Of a DNA stretch of 64,000 nt, positions 11,101-21,424 are shown one piece after another. The DNA lies in assembly GCA_022592435.1 (NCBI GenBank), contig JABYQS010000007.1, positions 372,001 to 436,000 of the forward strand. Direction: 5' to 3'. Made by a program: the position numbers and the translations under genes. The notes under the pieces were generated by a model that was not told where the DNA came from, did not search any database, and saw only the letters and a list, made by a program, of their open reading frames with translations. This DNA comes from Cerioporus squamosus. Taxonomy: Eukaryota; Basidiomycota; Agaricomycetes; Polyporales; Polyporaceae. Each line of letters begins with the position of its first letter. The first letter of the stretch is position 1.

Positions 11101-11529
11101 GACGGCTGCTGTGCGGGGAGTTGAGCGACGCCTTGACCAACTGGAGGATTGGTGCGAGGTTAACGATGCTGCCGTGGTCCTCGGAAGGCGGCTCACTCGT
11201 GCCACTGGATCGTGTGAGGGCGTGGTGGGGGGCTATGGATACAGGCCTAGGACTGGCCGTATGCTCAATGCTGTCAGAACGATATCGAAAGCAGTTGGCA
11301 GCGAGGATGCAGACGAGACGCAGAGCGAGAAAGCAGGATGGATGCCCGGAATGGTAGTGCTCGGGGCGAGAGGCAGGCGGAGCAGGCGGGAGAGCGCGCC
11401 AAGATAGCACTCGCGTTGGACTCGCGCGCTGCCTTCTCTGTCTCACCCTCGACTCCCGAGTTGCTCGCTGCCTATCTCTCCCTCTCCTCCTCGTCCTCCT
11501 CGTCCTCGGGCATCCGCGCAATTCTACCC
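11101..11529. promoter_or_regulatory. Divergent promoter, CTLH gene / PQ-loop gene
   Basis: This 429-bp gap lies between oppositely oriented start codons. The plus-strand frame is open upstream of the PQ-loop ATG back to about 11338 and includes a Ser-rich run, so a longer N-terminus or an upstream exon cannot be excluded. No separate gene is supported. Confidence -1.
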
Positions 11530-13479
11530 ATGCTACTTAGCGCAGGCTTCAGCGAGCTGCTAGGCTACACCTCCATCGCGTGCTGGCTCGGTGCCCAGTT
11601 TCCGTGAGTACCGGCTTCTTACCCCGCATTCCTACACATACATCGCCGAATGACGATCTGACTTCCGTGTTGCCAGGCAAGTCCTTGAGAATGCTAGGCG
11701 GCAGTCGGTAGAGGGCCTCGCTCTCCCGTTTTTGTTGAATTGGCTCTTAGGTGAGTACGCCATCCTTCCCGACGCGATCCTCCACCCAAATCGCGCGATT
11801 TGTCGCGTGAGCCACGCTCATCGTGTGCTTCCACGACTGATACTTACGGACGTGTCTTCTAGGCGATACTACCAATCTGATAGGATGCATCCTGACGCAC
11901 CAGCTGCCCTTCCAGGTGAGTCGCCATGACTCATTCCCATCCGCGTATATCTCTCACAACGCGCCTAGACGTATCTCGCGACGTACTTCTGTGTCGTGGA
12001 CTTCTCACTTCTCGCGCAATACTACTATTACATGTCCCGGACAGAGAAGAACATGCGTCCGCCATACCTCCATAGCCGAGACCGCACCACGCCCAGCACA
12101 ATCGCAGCACGTCGTCTATCGCTAGACCGCGGTCCCAGTGCACCGCACTACCGCGCGCTCTCCAATGTCGCAGCAAACGTCGCAGCTGTCGCAGCGCTCG
12201 CCGCGCAGCAAGAAGAGCAAGCACGATGGCACGGACGCTCTCATTCTACCGAGCCACATCCTACAACGTACGATGAAGACGACGTGTCGGAAGAGGCACT
12301 CGCGCGGTTGGCCGAGAGTTTTCATTCCGAGGGCGGGCGGTCCTCCCGTCGCAAGCATGTCGTGTGGGGCCACGGCAGCAGGGGGCCAAGCGTGGCCAGG
12401 AGCCGACAATCAAGTCATATGCCCACATCACTACAGATGAGCATGCCTCCGACAGAAGAGGCAGACCCTCTGACGCGTGGACGGCCACTGGTCAGGGCTG
12501 CCGACCGCGAGGACGATGGCGAGGAGTGGCTGAACACGACCTCGCAGAGGCGCAGCTCACGAGCGAGTCGGAAAGGAGCGACCATGGTGTTCCTGGGGGT
12601 GTGGGCATTGTTCGGTGTCGGGTCCCTCGCCAGCGGCAGGTCTCCGCTTTCGACCGGGCTTACGGAGAGGACAGGCCAAGTACTCGCGCGAGCAGCAGTC
12701 TCGGTACTACCCCCGGTCGAACCTCCATTAGCGGACTCTATCCTCTCCGCGCAACTGACTGGAGAGCCTGCTGTGTTCGAGTTTGCTCATCCACTGGCAA
12801 GCGTAATCACGCTCGCCGACCCGGACGATCGACCCAGCACCGAGTTCATCGTAGGACGTATTTCGGCTTGGATATGCACAACGCTCTATCTGACATCGCG
12901 GTTACCGCAAATCTGGAAGAACGTAAGTCTCTTGTGTTGCTCGTAATGTTGATATCAGGGCTGATGCAACTTCGTCCCCTGCAGTACGTCAGGAAGTCAG
13001 TAGAGGTAGGGCCAACCCGACGAGCGCTGGAGGTTTCGAGTTACTGACGTCGTCTGCTGGACCACAGGGCCTTTCCGTATATTTATTCATCTTCGCATTC
13101 CTCGGTAACTTCTTCTATGTCGCATCGATCCTCACATCGCCCAACCTCCAACTTCCTGAACCTCAAGCGGATGCTTTCATCCGAGAGAGTATCCCGTACG
13201 TCTTAGACATACAGTCTAATCTGGTACATGCTTCTGACCCCCGTTGGCCATAGATATCTTCTAGGAAGCGGCGGGACTCTCATGTTCGACGTGACAATCG
13301 TTACCCAAGCCTTCCTCTACAGCCATAAGGCGGCCCGCGGCCGACGGCCATCGCACTCCTACAACGAAGAAGAGGCTGGCTTGCTCGCGGGAGAAGCGAT
13401 TGGCCGGGACGCATCACCCGTCACCTCCCGACGACGAGGAGGCAGCATCAGCCGGGACGCTTCCGTCGGATTCTCATAG
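11530..13479 (+). CDS. PQ-loop vacuolar amino acid transporter (Ypq/SLC66A1-like)
   Basis: Seven-helix PQ-loop transporter of the type exporting basic amino acids from vacuoles or lysosomes (yeast Ypq1-3, human PQLC2). Exon 1 reads MLLSAGFSELLGYTSIACWL and GAQFPQVLENARRQSVEGLA, the first PQ motif. Following exons give LPFLLNWLLGDTTNLIGCIL and THQLPFQTYLATYFCVVDFS. A long hydrophilic loop (about 12030-12840, roughly 270 residues, Ser/Arg-rich) separates the two repeats. The second repeat has TTLYLTSRLPQIWKNYVRKS, VEGLSVYLFIFAFLGNFFYV and YLLGSGGTLMFDVTIVTQAF. The cytosolic tail contains EEEAGLL, a dileucine-type vacuolar sorting signal, and ends at 13477-13479. The loop is longer than in yeast. 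Start chosen at the ATG immediately before the first helix. Confidence -1.
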
Positions 13480-13710
13480 CTCACGAACGGCGGCGACCGC
13501 GGACTGTTCTGGTAACCTCCAGGGACTTATCTGTCTACGATCGCGAGCAGCGAGCTGGTTGTATCTGCCTGGTTCACGCTACTTAGCTACACAATTGTAG
13601 ACCGCTACATAATGATGCGAGGGTGCTAGACACCACAGCATGTTGTGTATTATACAGCACAGGTCGACAGTCACTCGAATAACCCAATATGCACTGGTGC
13701 GACGTGCAGA

Positions 13711-16700
13711 TCAGTCTAATCCTGCGTATCGGACGTCGGCGTTTGCCTCTAGCCAAGCCATCCATTTCTTCAGGAAGGGACTCCCGTGTTGCACCGTGGA
13801 AGAGTCGCCGACCACGCACTGAGCGCAGGGTAGGTTAGCCCTGCTCACCGTCAGACGTGCGGAAGTCTTACCAGATGCCTTCTCGCACGGGTCATGGCGA
13901 CTGCAAGACCGTAAGCCCACTTCAGGGCAAGATGTCTGGAGCGTTCCACTCACCATTGAGTCGTCGCTTGTCCTTCAGGAAGCCGACCTCCCGCTGTGTG
14001 GGAAGGGAGGAAATCAGGGCATGTCCTGAGTGGCGAGCGAATAAGCGGAGGTCTCACGCACCTTCTCGTTGCTCCTCACAAGACTGATGATGACCGCCTC
14101 CTTCTCTCGCCCCTGCATCCCGTCTACTGTGCCGATCTCCAACTCGGGTCCATGCACAGGACGCAGGAGGGAAGTCAGAAGCGTGACTTGGGCTTGATAT
14201 CTGTCGCGGAGCGGGTTCAGCTGACGAGAATGCGTGAAGAAAGGAGACAGCGTACGGGGTGATGACCGCTATTTGCGATGGTAGCACCCCTGCACCTATC
14301 TGTCGTATTCGCGACGCGTCAACCTCGGCATCAACATATTTACCGCAATTAGGACGTACGAGTTGGTCAACCCAGGTCTTCACGACAGATGCCTCATTCT
14401 CGTTGCATTTGCTGCCCTCGTCCCCGTCCCCTTCGAGCCGTTCAAAGTACTCACAACCTGCGGTGTCGTAGAACACCACCGGGGTTCCCAGGATCTCCTT
14501 CTCGTCGTCCTCCGACTCCGCTTTCGTGTTCGGCAAGTCGCGCAGAAGGTGGGCCTCCACGGAGGGGTGGTTCGTGAGCTTGGAGTGATACATGACTTTC
14601 GACGGGAAAGCGGCAATCTGGGCGTGCATTCTGGAGGATGCATCCATTAGCGGAAGCGTAAGGACGGTGTACTGAGGAGATGTACGCACCGGTACTGGAC
14701 CGTTAACATCCGCTTGATGCCAGGCCCGTACATCTTCTCCAATCGCTCGAAAAGGGTCGTCTCCAACGTGCGTGGTGGTTTCAATACAGGTTTCGACCCT
14801 GCCTTCCGCGGGTCTCTGGGAGCCGACTTGAGAGGCTCTTCGGGGTCGGCTGTCAGAGCAGGATCACCTTCGTCGTTACTTGAACCGGACTGCTCCTCGT
14901 CTGCGGAGCCCTCGACATCGACATTTTCGCCCTTGTCGGCAGCCGGAAGTTTCCCAACCGACTTCGCCGCTGCGGACAGCTTCGTCGCTTGGGACTTCTT
15001 TGAGGAGGCTGCCTTTGTGTCGGCAACCTTCCCTTTCTTGTCCTTCTTGTCCATGGATATGATAGTCGGAGGCAGCTGCATCGGATCACCCGCCAGGATG
15101 AGCTTCTGCGCCTTAAATATTGGGATCCAGCAGACCTATGGGGCGCACGATCAACATCCATAGAAAACATCAGCACCAACCACACGCACGGCTTCCAGAG
15201 CTTGAGTTGCTTCGTCGATAATCACGACGTCGAAGTTCTGCGAACGCACTTGCCTCCCTCCTGAAGAGTGGCAAGTAGCCAGTACGACCTGGGACTCCTT
15301 TAGGACGCTTTGAACGACACCGCCTTCTCGTTGTCGATACCTGGACGTTGTCAGGTGCGTGATAAGGGGATGAGTATGTTGGAACGTACTCCTTCCGTAA
15401 TGCCCTCACTTCCTCCCACATCTTCTTCCTCTCGAGTCCTCTGGGAGCCTTCCCCTTCGCGCCTTTCCCCTTTCCTGAGAGAGTATCGAGAGCGGCTTCA
15501 AGCTCGTTCTTGACATCCTTGGCTAATGCTGCCTGTACGAGGTATAGCACTCTATAAGACGACACGCATAATCACTACAGGGAATATACCTGATCACTCC
15601 GACTGGCCTGAACTTCGAGAGTAGAATCGATAACATCCTGGTGTGCCATTACACGCGCAGGGTGTCCGACTCGAGTTACTTTCAACTTCGTACCGTTGGC
15701 GGGGGCGGGCAGTGCTAGCAGTCTCTCCAATATGTTGTCCACAGACAGGTTCGACGCGCCACAAACCAAGAGCCTGAGCGGCTTGGGGTTTGATGGAGTG
15801 GCTGTAGTAAGCTGGCGTATCAGCTCGATGAGCGTATGCGTCTTCCCAGTACCTATACAGTTTTTGTCAGCAGATGTAGTCTCAAGGCAAATGACGAATC
15901 ATGGTGCACCTGGGGGGCCGTGTATGCAAGCAACCTCAGGCGATCCAAGTGCGAAACGGATCGCTTCTTGCTGACTTGGGTTCAGCGACTGGTCGAAGAA
16001 CGAGATGTCTTCGACAGGTACTCGGTCTGATGGGGGCGTCATGCCCATCAGAACTCGCACAAGCGGAGTCTGCTCAGGAAGGAACTTGTCCTCTTTCTGC
16101 GAAATGGGGGTCAGTGTGTCTTCGCCAGTCGTTCCCGCGAGATGTCGACTGACCGCGTCAGAATTGGGCAAGACAACCTTCTCCAGCTGGTCAAGTGCCT
16201 TGTCCATTCTGCACATGAATCAATGGACAAACGCTAGAACGCAACCGGGGTTCGCATACCTGTCGTATGTGACGCTGTTGGCAAGCTTGACCACACGGCA
16301 CCGATCAGGTAGGTTGAGATCTTCTCCGCTCGTATCTGGAGGGTCGACTGCGATGACTATCCTTGTGTCCGTGACCTGTGCATGTCGATATCACTCCTCA
16401 ACGTCCGACCACGAATGCGTCACGATACCTTGTACACGACGCCTTCGACGCCGTCATTCTTGGTCTTCTCTGCAACGCCGGACTTCTTGGGAGGCTTGAC
16501 TGACTTCTTCTGCGCTGATGCTCCGGAAGAATGCTCCTCAATTCGGGCAAGGTCTCCTGGCCTATTGCATGTTACCAAACACCTCCAGATTTGAGGGATT
16601 TACCTACCTGAAGGTATGTGGAGGGAATAGCGGACTCGTGTGGTATGCGGTTGGTCTCTCTAGCTCAACCAAGCTATGGCGCGGATATCATTCATCATCC

Positions 16701-16915
16701 TCTGCTAGATATAGGTTCACGTACGTCTTTCCGCCGAGACCAATTCCGACGGACGATATACCAAGGCCGGCTAGGCAAAGACCCTTCTGCTCGAGTAGTT
16801 TGGGTGGGCAATTAGAGAGTAGAAGAGAAGTTCGCTCGATCTCGGCCTCGCGCTCCTTGTTCAGCAAGTCATGCTGTCTTGCAATAAAGGCCTTCAGCTG
16901 ATCTTCAGTTGCCAT
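13711..16915 (-). CDS. HCS1: DNA helicase A, HCS1 / IGHMBP2-like (UPF1 superfamily)
   Basis: Superfamily 1 5'-3' helicase associated with DNA polymerase alpha in yeast. Start at 16915: [20 protein letters not shown], then [20 protein letters not shown], the diagnostic N-terminal block. Walker A (HGPPG|TGKTHT) is split by an intron near 15850-15905. Other motifs are [20 protein letters not shown], the box [19 protein letters not shown] near 15200, and [14 protein letters not shown] near 15075. Then come [20 protein letters not shown] and, near 14100, the region matching [18 protein letters not shown]. The protein ends [19 protein letters not shown], stop 13711-13713. Between the QLPPT motif and [12 protein letters not shown] there is an insert of roughly 85-95 residues, Lys-rich then acidic (about 14790-15060), absent from the yeast enzyme. 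Identification is firm. The start codons of this gene and the DUF7918 gene lie 268 bp apart and point away from each other. Confidence -1.
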
Positions 16916-17183
16916 GAATCGATCGCAAGCACTGCAGTCTGCGAGTGTCCTAGTAGTGGTTCTGTTGAGAGTGTACTCAAGACGCGCAGACGCTAACCTG
17001 AGAGCTGAGATCGCATCGGGTTCTCGATCACATGCTTGATTGGGACGCGACCGTCGCGTCAGACCAGACGCGACTTACAGCTACACTAGTGGTCCCTGAA
17101 CACATAATTCAGGAAGCTCTCAGCTGCGCTCGACTCACTATCCATTCCCGAAACCCGCCCGAGTGGTCAGTGGAAGGACCGTC

Positions 17184-19086
17184 ATGCCACTGTGTCACCG
17201 AGGTTATGGCGCGTACATTTCCTGCGACGGCGAAGAGCTCGACGCGTACAAGATCCAGATGGAGAACGACAAGGTCATTTCGTGTTACGTTGCGAGCGAG
17301 GCGGGAAAGGTACGCACACGAGGACCTCACATGATGGCATGGCGCTGAGGAGATTACAGGAGTTCAGGGTGCACTGGATCGACTCGAAGCCACCCTCGCA
17401 CCTGTCGGTGGAGGTGCGGACGGACGGACGGAGGATGGCCACCCTCTCTCATACCAAGCAGACATCCAAGACTTCGAACGGGGGATTTCGCGTTGCGATA
17501 GATGCCCACTGTCCCTACCAGTTTGCTCCTATGACTACTACCGGTACGCCCTTGTCATATCCTTCCACGCGCCCCGTGTTGTGAACCCCTGTGTCGAGCA
17601 TAGACGACGATACGCTTCCCTCCGCGTATAGTGAGGAGCTCGGCACTATTGAAGTCAGACTAAGACGGGTGCGCGACTTCATGCCCGTACCCTACGTTCC
17701 GAAGAACCAGACCAGACCAGGTCCCGCACGCATTCATGAGCGCAATAGGAAAGGGACTGGTCCAAGTCATTGCGTCTCGTAAGTGCTGCATATATCGACT
17801 GGCATCGTGAATCACATACTTACCACATCATATAGGCTAGGAAAGACCAAAGAGGTCAAGGCGAAGTCTACGATTCTGCGCCCGCTGCTTATCGACGACA
17901 AGCCGTATGTCACTTTCCGTTTCTTCTATAGACCGAAAGGTACGCCCATCATCTCAGACATGGACGCACTCCGACGCCTCTATCGTAGAGTATCTCGAGG
18001 AGAAAAACATCGTCCCTTCATCCTCTAGCAGTCGCTCTGTCTCTGTCCCGTCAAATTCAATTTCCTCGACTGGCAGGCGAAGAAAACGACCATCACAAGA
18101 AGCTCCATCTCCGCGTGACGAGCAGTCGCCCGCAGCCAAACGTCAACGAACCGCACTTGAGGACAATACGCTGGATGACAATGGTCATGTGGACAATGAC
18201 GGCCCACCGGACGACTTCAGGCCTATGGAGGATCAAGAAATGATGGAAGAGGGCGACAATAAGGAGAATGTGGTCGAGGTAAGAATGCTTGCATGCAGTT
18301 ACAGTTGGTGCATTCGTCCGACAGTGTCGTTTGATGCAGGTACACCTCAGCTCCAAGAACAACTATACGATACCTGGATCTAGTGCCAGTCATGCGCGGC
18401 AACGGATAGAACCATCGGTCAAGAGGGAACCCAGTCCGGATCCTCCCACAGGAGAGGTAGTTCCGGTAAAGAGGGAGCCCACCCCCGTTACGGAGGCGAG
18501 TCGCTACCTAAGGCAGCCATGAAATTTGAGAGGTGCTCACGCACTTGCAGATCCGTCTCAGTTCTAAGGACAACTACGCATTGCCGACCTCGCACTCCGA
18601 CAACGTGCGGATCAAGCGAGAGCCATTTGTGAAGAGGGAGCCTAGTCCCGTTGCTCCCCAGGCACAGGTCAAGAGAGAATCTACTCCAATAACTGAGGCT
18701 AGTGGACCTGCTCGCTCGCTGTGCATGCGCTGAACGTTCCCGCAGGTTCACCTCAGCTCCCGGAACAACTATAACATCCCAAGGACGAGCCACAGCCCTG
18801 TCCGAGTCAAGACTGAGCCAGATTATATTAAGGCGGAGTCATCGGAGGACGCTTCGCTACCGCCGCAGCCTGCGAGCGAAGACGTGAAACCGGACATAAA
18901 GGATGAGGAGGAAGAGTCTATTGTCGAGGTCAGCGACTGCCGCGGCTACGTAGATGCACTGTGATTATCGTGGCTGACCGTGCTCTACAGATACACCTGA
19001 GTTCACGTAAGTCGAAGGCTACTATGCGGCGTGGACAGACAAACCTTTGCAAGAAAGAGGAAGATCCTCCGTTCGTACTGTCGTAG
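17184..19086 (+). CDS. DUF7918 protein, paralogue 1, with amplified SUMO-motif tail
   Basis: Member of the basidiomycete DUF7918 family, function unknown. Exon 1: MPLCHRGYGAYISCDGEELD and ISCYVASEAGK; then EFRVHWIDSKPPSHLSVEVR, PYQFAPM, SEELGTIEVRLRRV and IHERNRKGTGPSHCVSLGKT. The fold ends KPYVTFRFFYRPK, spliced to EYLEEKNIVPSSSS. This order is shared by all four copies in the window. A nuclear-type basic patch follows (GRRRKRPSQ, PAAKRQR). The tail is made of repeated exons at 18340-18495, 18551-18697, 18746-18928 and 18991-19086, each opening [VI][HR]LSS[KR] and rich in VKRE motifs. The first tail junction is GT-AG; the next two need GC-AG introns (donors GCGAGT at 18496 and GCTAGT at 18698). 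If those are not spliced, the protein would stop at 18520-18522. The start is set by alignment with paralogues 2 and 3 (all MPL). Confidence -1.
18340..19086 (+). repeat. Tandem exon repeat with SUMO-acceptor-like motifs
   Basis: Four successive exons (156, 147, 183 and 96 nt, all phase 0) begin with near-identical sequence: VHLSSKNNYTIP, IRLSSKDNYALP, VHLSSRNNYNIP and IHLSSRKSKAT. Each of the first three carries two or three psi-K-x-E sites, eight in all (for example VKREPSP, VKREPTP, IKREP, VKRESTP, VKTEP, IKAE, IKDE). Spacing between exon starts is about 195-245 bp, so exon plus intron appears to be the duplicated unit. The motif meaning is inference from the SUMO consensus. Confidence -1.
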
Positions 19087-19680
19087 CACCACCACTGTCC
19101 TCGGAGGTAGTGGCCTATAGGCGCTGCAAGGCATTGCTTGTTATTCGCACACTCCCTGATGGCGACGTTCACCGATCCCCAGGCTCAGAGGTAGTTGTCA
19201 ACCTCATGAGCTTTGATATTGAATCGTAATGCCGCGAGAGACTTCCATATCTGGAATCGCTGGACAACGTGCCTGGATCAATAAATGACCAGATGAGTTG
19301 ATAGAGCGCACTGTAACATCTTTCGCTATGCAGCTTGCCATGCCTTGAAGGGTGAATGCACTGGCATACTCTTAGTACCAGGTACTTACCCCGAGGCTTC
19401 CGTGGGTGCAAAAGGGTACACAGTTCTCGACGAGCCCGATCGGCCGTTTTACGAGTCCGTCACCTTCGAATTCTGCCTGCCATAGCCAACTTGCGCCGCA
19501 TTCATGGAAACGCGTCTCACGTGGCCCACGCGACCGGGCGTGACAGTACTGACTACCGGAGTCGGATATTGTACCTGAGTACTTTGTTAGGCTTCCACCA
19601 CCGCATTTTCTCCCCCAAGTGGGTGTCGTCCATAGCCTCAAGCCGCCCACTCGCGTTGCGTCGCGTAAACACATCCCTAA
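19087..19680. other. Interval between DUF7918 paralogues 1 and 2
   Basis: This 594-bp interval is the 3' flank of paralogue 1 and the promoter of paralogue 2. It contains a possible DUF7918 remnant (19370-19487, listed separately) and one ACGCGT at 19511-19516. No intact gene is seen. Confidence -1.
19370..19487 (+). pseudogene. Possible remnant of another DUF7918 copy
   Basis: The plus-strand frame reads GYTVLDEPDRPFYESVTFEF then CLP and a stop. It resembles the family segment [LI]-D-[ED]-[PK]-xPF-V-x-F-x-F-R-Y-R-P that ends the DUF7918 fold in the neighbouring genes (for example VGFEDEPFVNFIFRYRP). The rest of the domain is not found beside it. A short similarity could be chance; this is a weak call. 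Confidence -1.
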
Positions 19681-20923
19681 ATGCCTTTAGCACTCCAAGG
19701 CTGCAGCGCGCAAGTACTGTGCGACGGACAGGAGTTGGAGCAGTTCGATGTCCGGCAGGACGGTGAGCGCACTATCAGCTGCTGGATCCCTAGTCAGGCA
19801 GGACAGGTATGTTCAGGATTTTCTCGAAGGTCTCATCTCTTCGAGGGTCTGAACACAGACGCGGTGATTTCCAGGAATTTACGGTCCGGTTGACCCCTAC
19901 CTCCGAGGACGACAACATGTTGCTTCGCCTTTACATGGACGGCCGTCTGACAAACAGAATTGGACGACGAGCTGGACTACATGGTGCATCCATCATCGAT
20001 GGATTCTGCGAGGGTCCAGGACTAATCCGGCCTTTCAAGTTCGCCCCCTTAGTCTTGACGGGTAGGAGACTGTTGCATCTCTTCATGCAATTCGCTCTCA
20101 TACATGCATCCTTCGCCAGACAATGAGGCTGCGGCCTCGTTTCGAGGTGTAGACGAGAACCTCGGCACAATAAAGCTCTCTGTGCATCGGGTTCAGAGGT
20201 ACATTGTCAACCGGGGGGCAGGTTCTCGTTCTCAAGGTGGATGACATTGGACCCGTCCATGAACGGAGCAAAAAGGCGGGTGCACATGCGGTCTCGTGAG
20301 CATCTTCCACCATCTATCTTCTCTTGGCTTCAATACTTACTCATACTGCAGTCTTGGGGACGCGATCACGAGACCAACTGGAGAGCCCACTACCCTCACT
20401 CCTGTGGGTTTCGAAGATGAGCCTTTCGTCAATTTTATATTCCGGTATCGTCCCTTAGGTAGGACACAACATCAACTGTTCTTTATTGGCCGGGTTCGAC
20501 AGCTCAATGATTTTCACAAAGAATTGCTGCAGGCAAACGGGCTTGCCCCTCGACCCTCACCTCCGCCGATCTCCAGGAAGCGCTCCTCTGACGCTGGTGA
20601 GCGGGCGGATGACCCGACACAGAGCCAGTATAAACGCCAATGTACGACGCAGTCCTCCGACGTGAAGCCAGAGCCGGAGTCCGAACCTCAGGATGAAGAC
20701 GAGGAAGACGATGTCGCTTTCCTCGAGGTATGAGACTCTCCTAATGAGGCGAGGAGTTTGACAAAGGCTGAACCGTTGTATGTAGGAGCAGCTCGTTATG
20801 CTTCAGAAGCGTCTCGCCGAAAAGAGAGGGAAGAAGAAAAAGGCGAAGGCTACTGTGAAACGCGAACCGTCACCGATCCGTGTGCCCGTTGCTCAGACCA
20901 ACGAGGTGATCGACCTGACCTGA
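19681..20923 (+). CDS. DUF7918 protein, paralogue 2, apparent one-base frameshift
   Basis: Same layout as paralogue 1: MPLALQGCSAQVLCDGQELE and TISCWIPSQAGQ, intron, EFTVRLTPTSEDDNMLLRLY, PFKFAPLVLTG, intron, ENLGTIKLSVHRVQRYIVNR. At a run of six G (20213-20218) the frame fails and meets TGA at 20242-20244. With one G fewer it would continue to DDIGPVHERSKKAGAHAVS, exactly the block present in paralogue 3. The remaining exons are intact: EDEPFVNFIFRYRPL spliced to ELLQANGLAPRPSPPP, an acidic stretch (DEDEEDDVAFLE), and a last exon with a coiled segment EQLVMLQKRLAEKRGKKKK. That exon continues VKREPSP and ends NEVIDLT (a SUMO-interacting motif of the PIAS type), stop 20921-20923. It is either an assembly indel or a recent pseudogene; intact downstream exons favour the former. 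Confidence -1.
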
Positions 20924-21424
20924 CGTGGTCACTTGCTATCCTCATACTAGGTACCACTCCTGACATTGATATCTTACTGAGAGACGTCATCACTAAGTTA
21001 CAGCTCTATATTGCGGACTGTCTAGTACGTTTCGGGTGTAATCGTGGCCGGCAGCGGCGGTTTACCAATCTATGTGCAAGATGGTTGGACTGCTGCAAAA
21101 CTGTACAGTTGTTTCGCCCCCACTAGCCGTAGACGGTGCCATTATATAGTCTCTCTACGCCGCTGAGCCTCCGCGAGCTTAGTTGACTCTCAGTCTGAGC
21201 CAGTGGCTCAACGCGTGGCACGTGATTCTGCGACGCGATCTCGGTGACTCCGAGTCGAACGGACTAGTCCTCCGAGTCTGCTCTTGCCACACATCGACTA
21301 CTTGGACTTTCCTCTGCAGCGATATCGTTGTGCCTGTGTGCATTCCAGTGACCTGGAAGACGAGGAGGTACTTCAGTCCAGGTTCGCCCTCAAGCCATTG
21401 AATCACGAGCAACCCGAAGCCACT
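20924..21424. other. Interval between DUF7918 paralogues 2 and 3
   Basis: This 501-bp interval is the 3' flank of paralogue 2 and the promoter of paralogue 3. The paralogue 3 reading frame is open upstream of its ATG to about 21284, but the upstream residues do not resemble the family. One ACGCGT lies at 21211-21216. No gene is supported. Confidence -1.
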
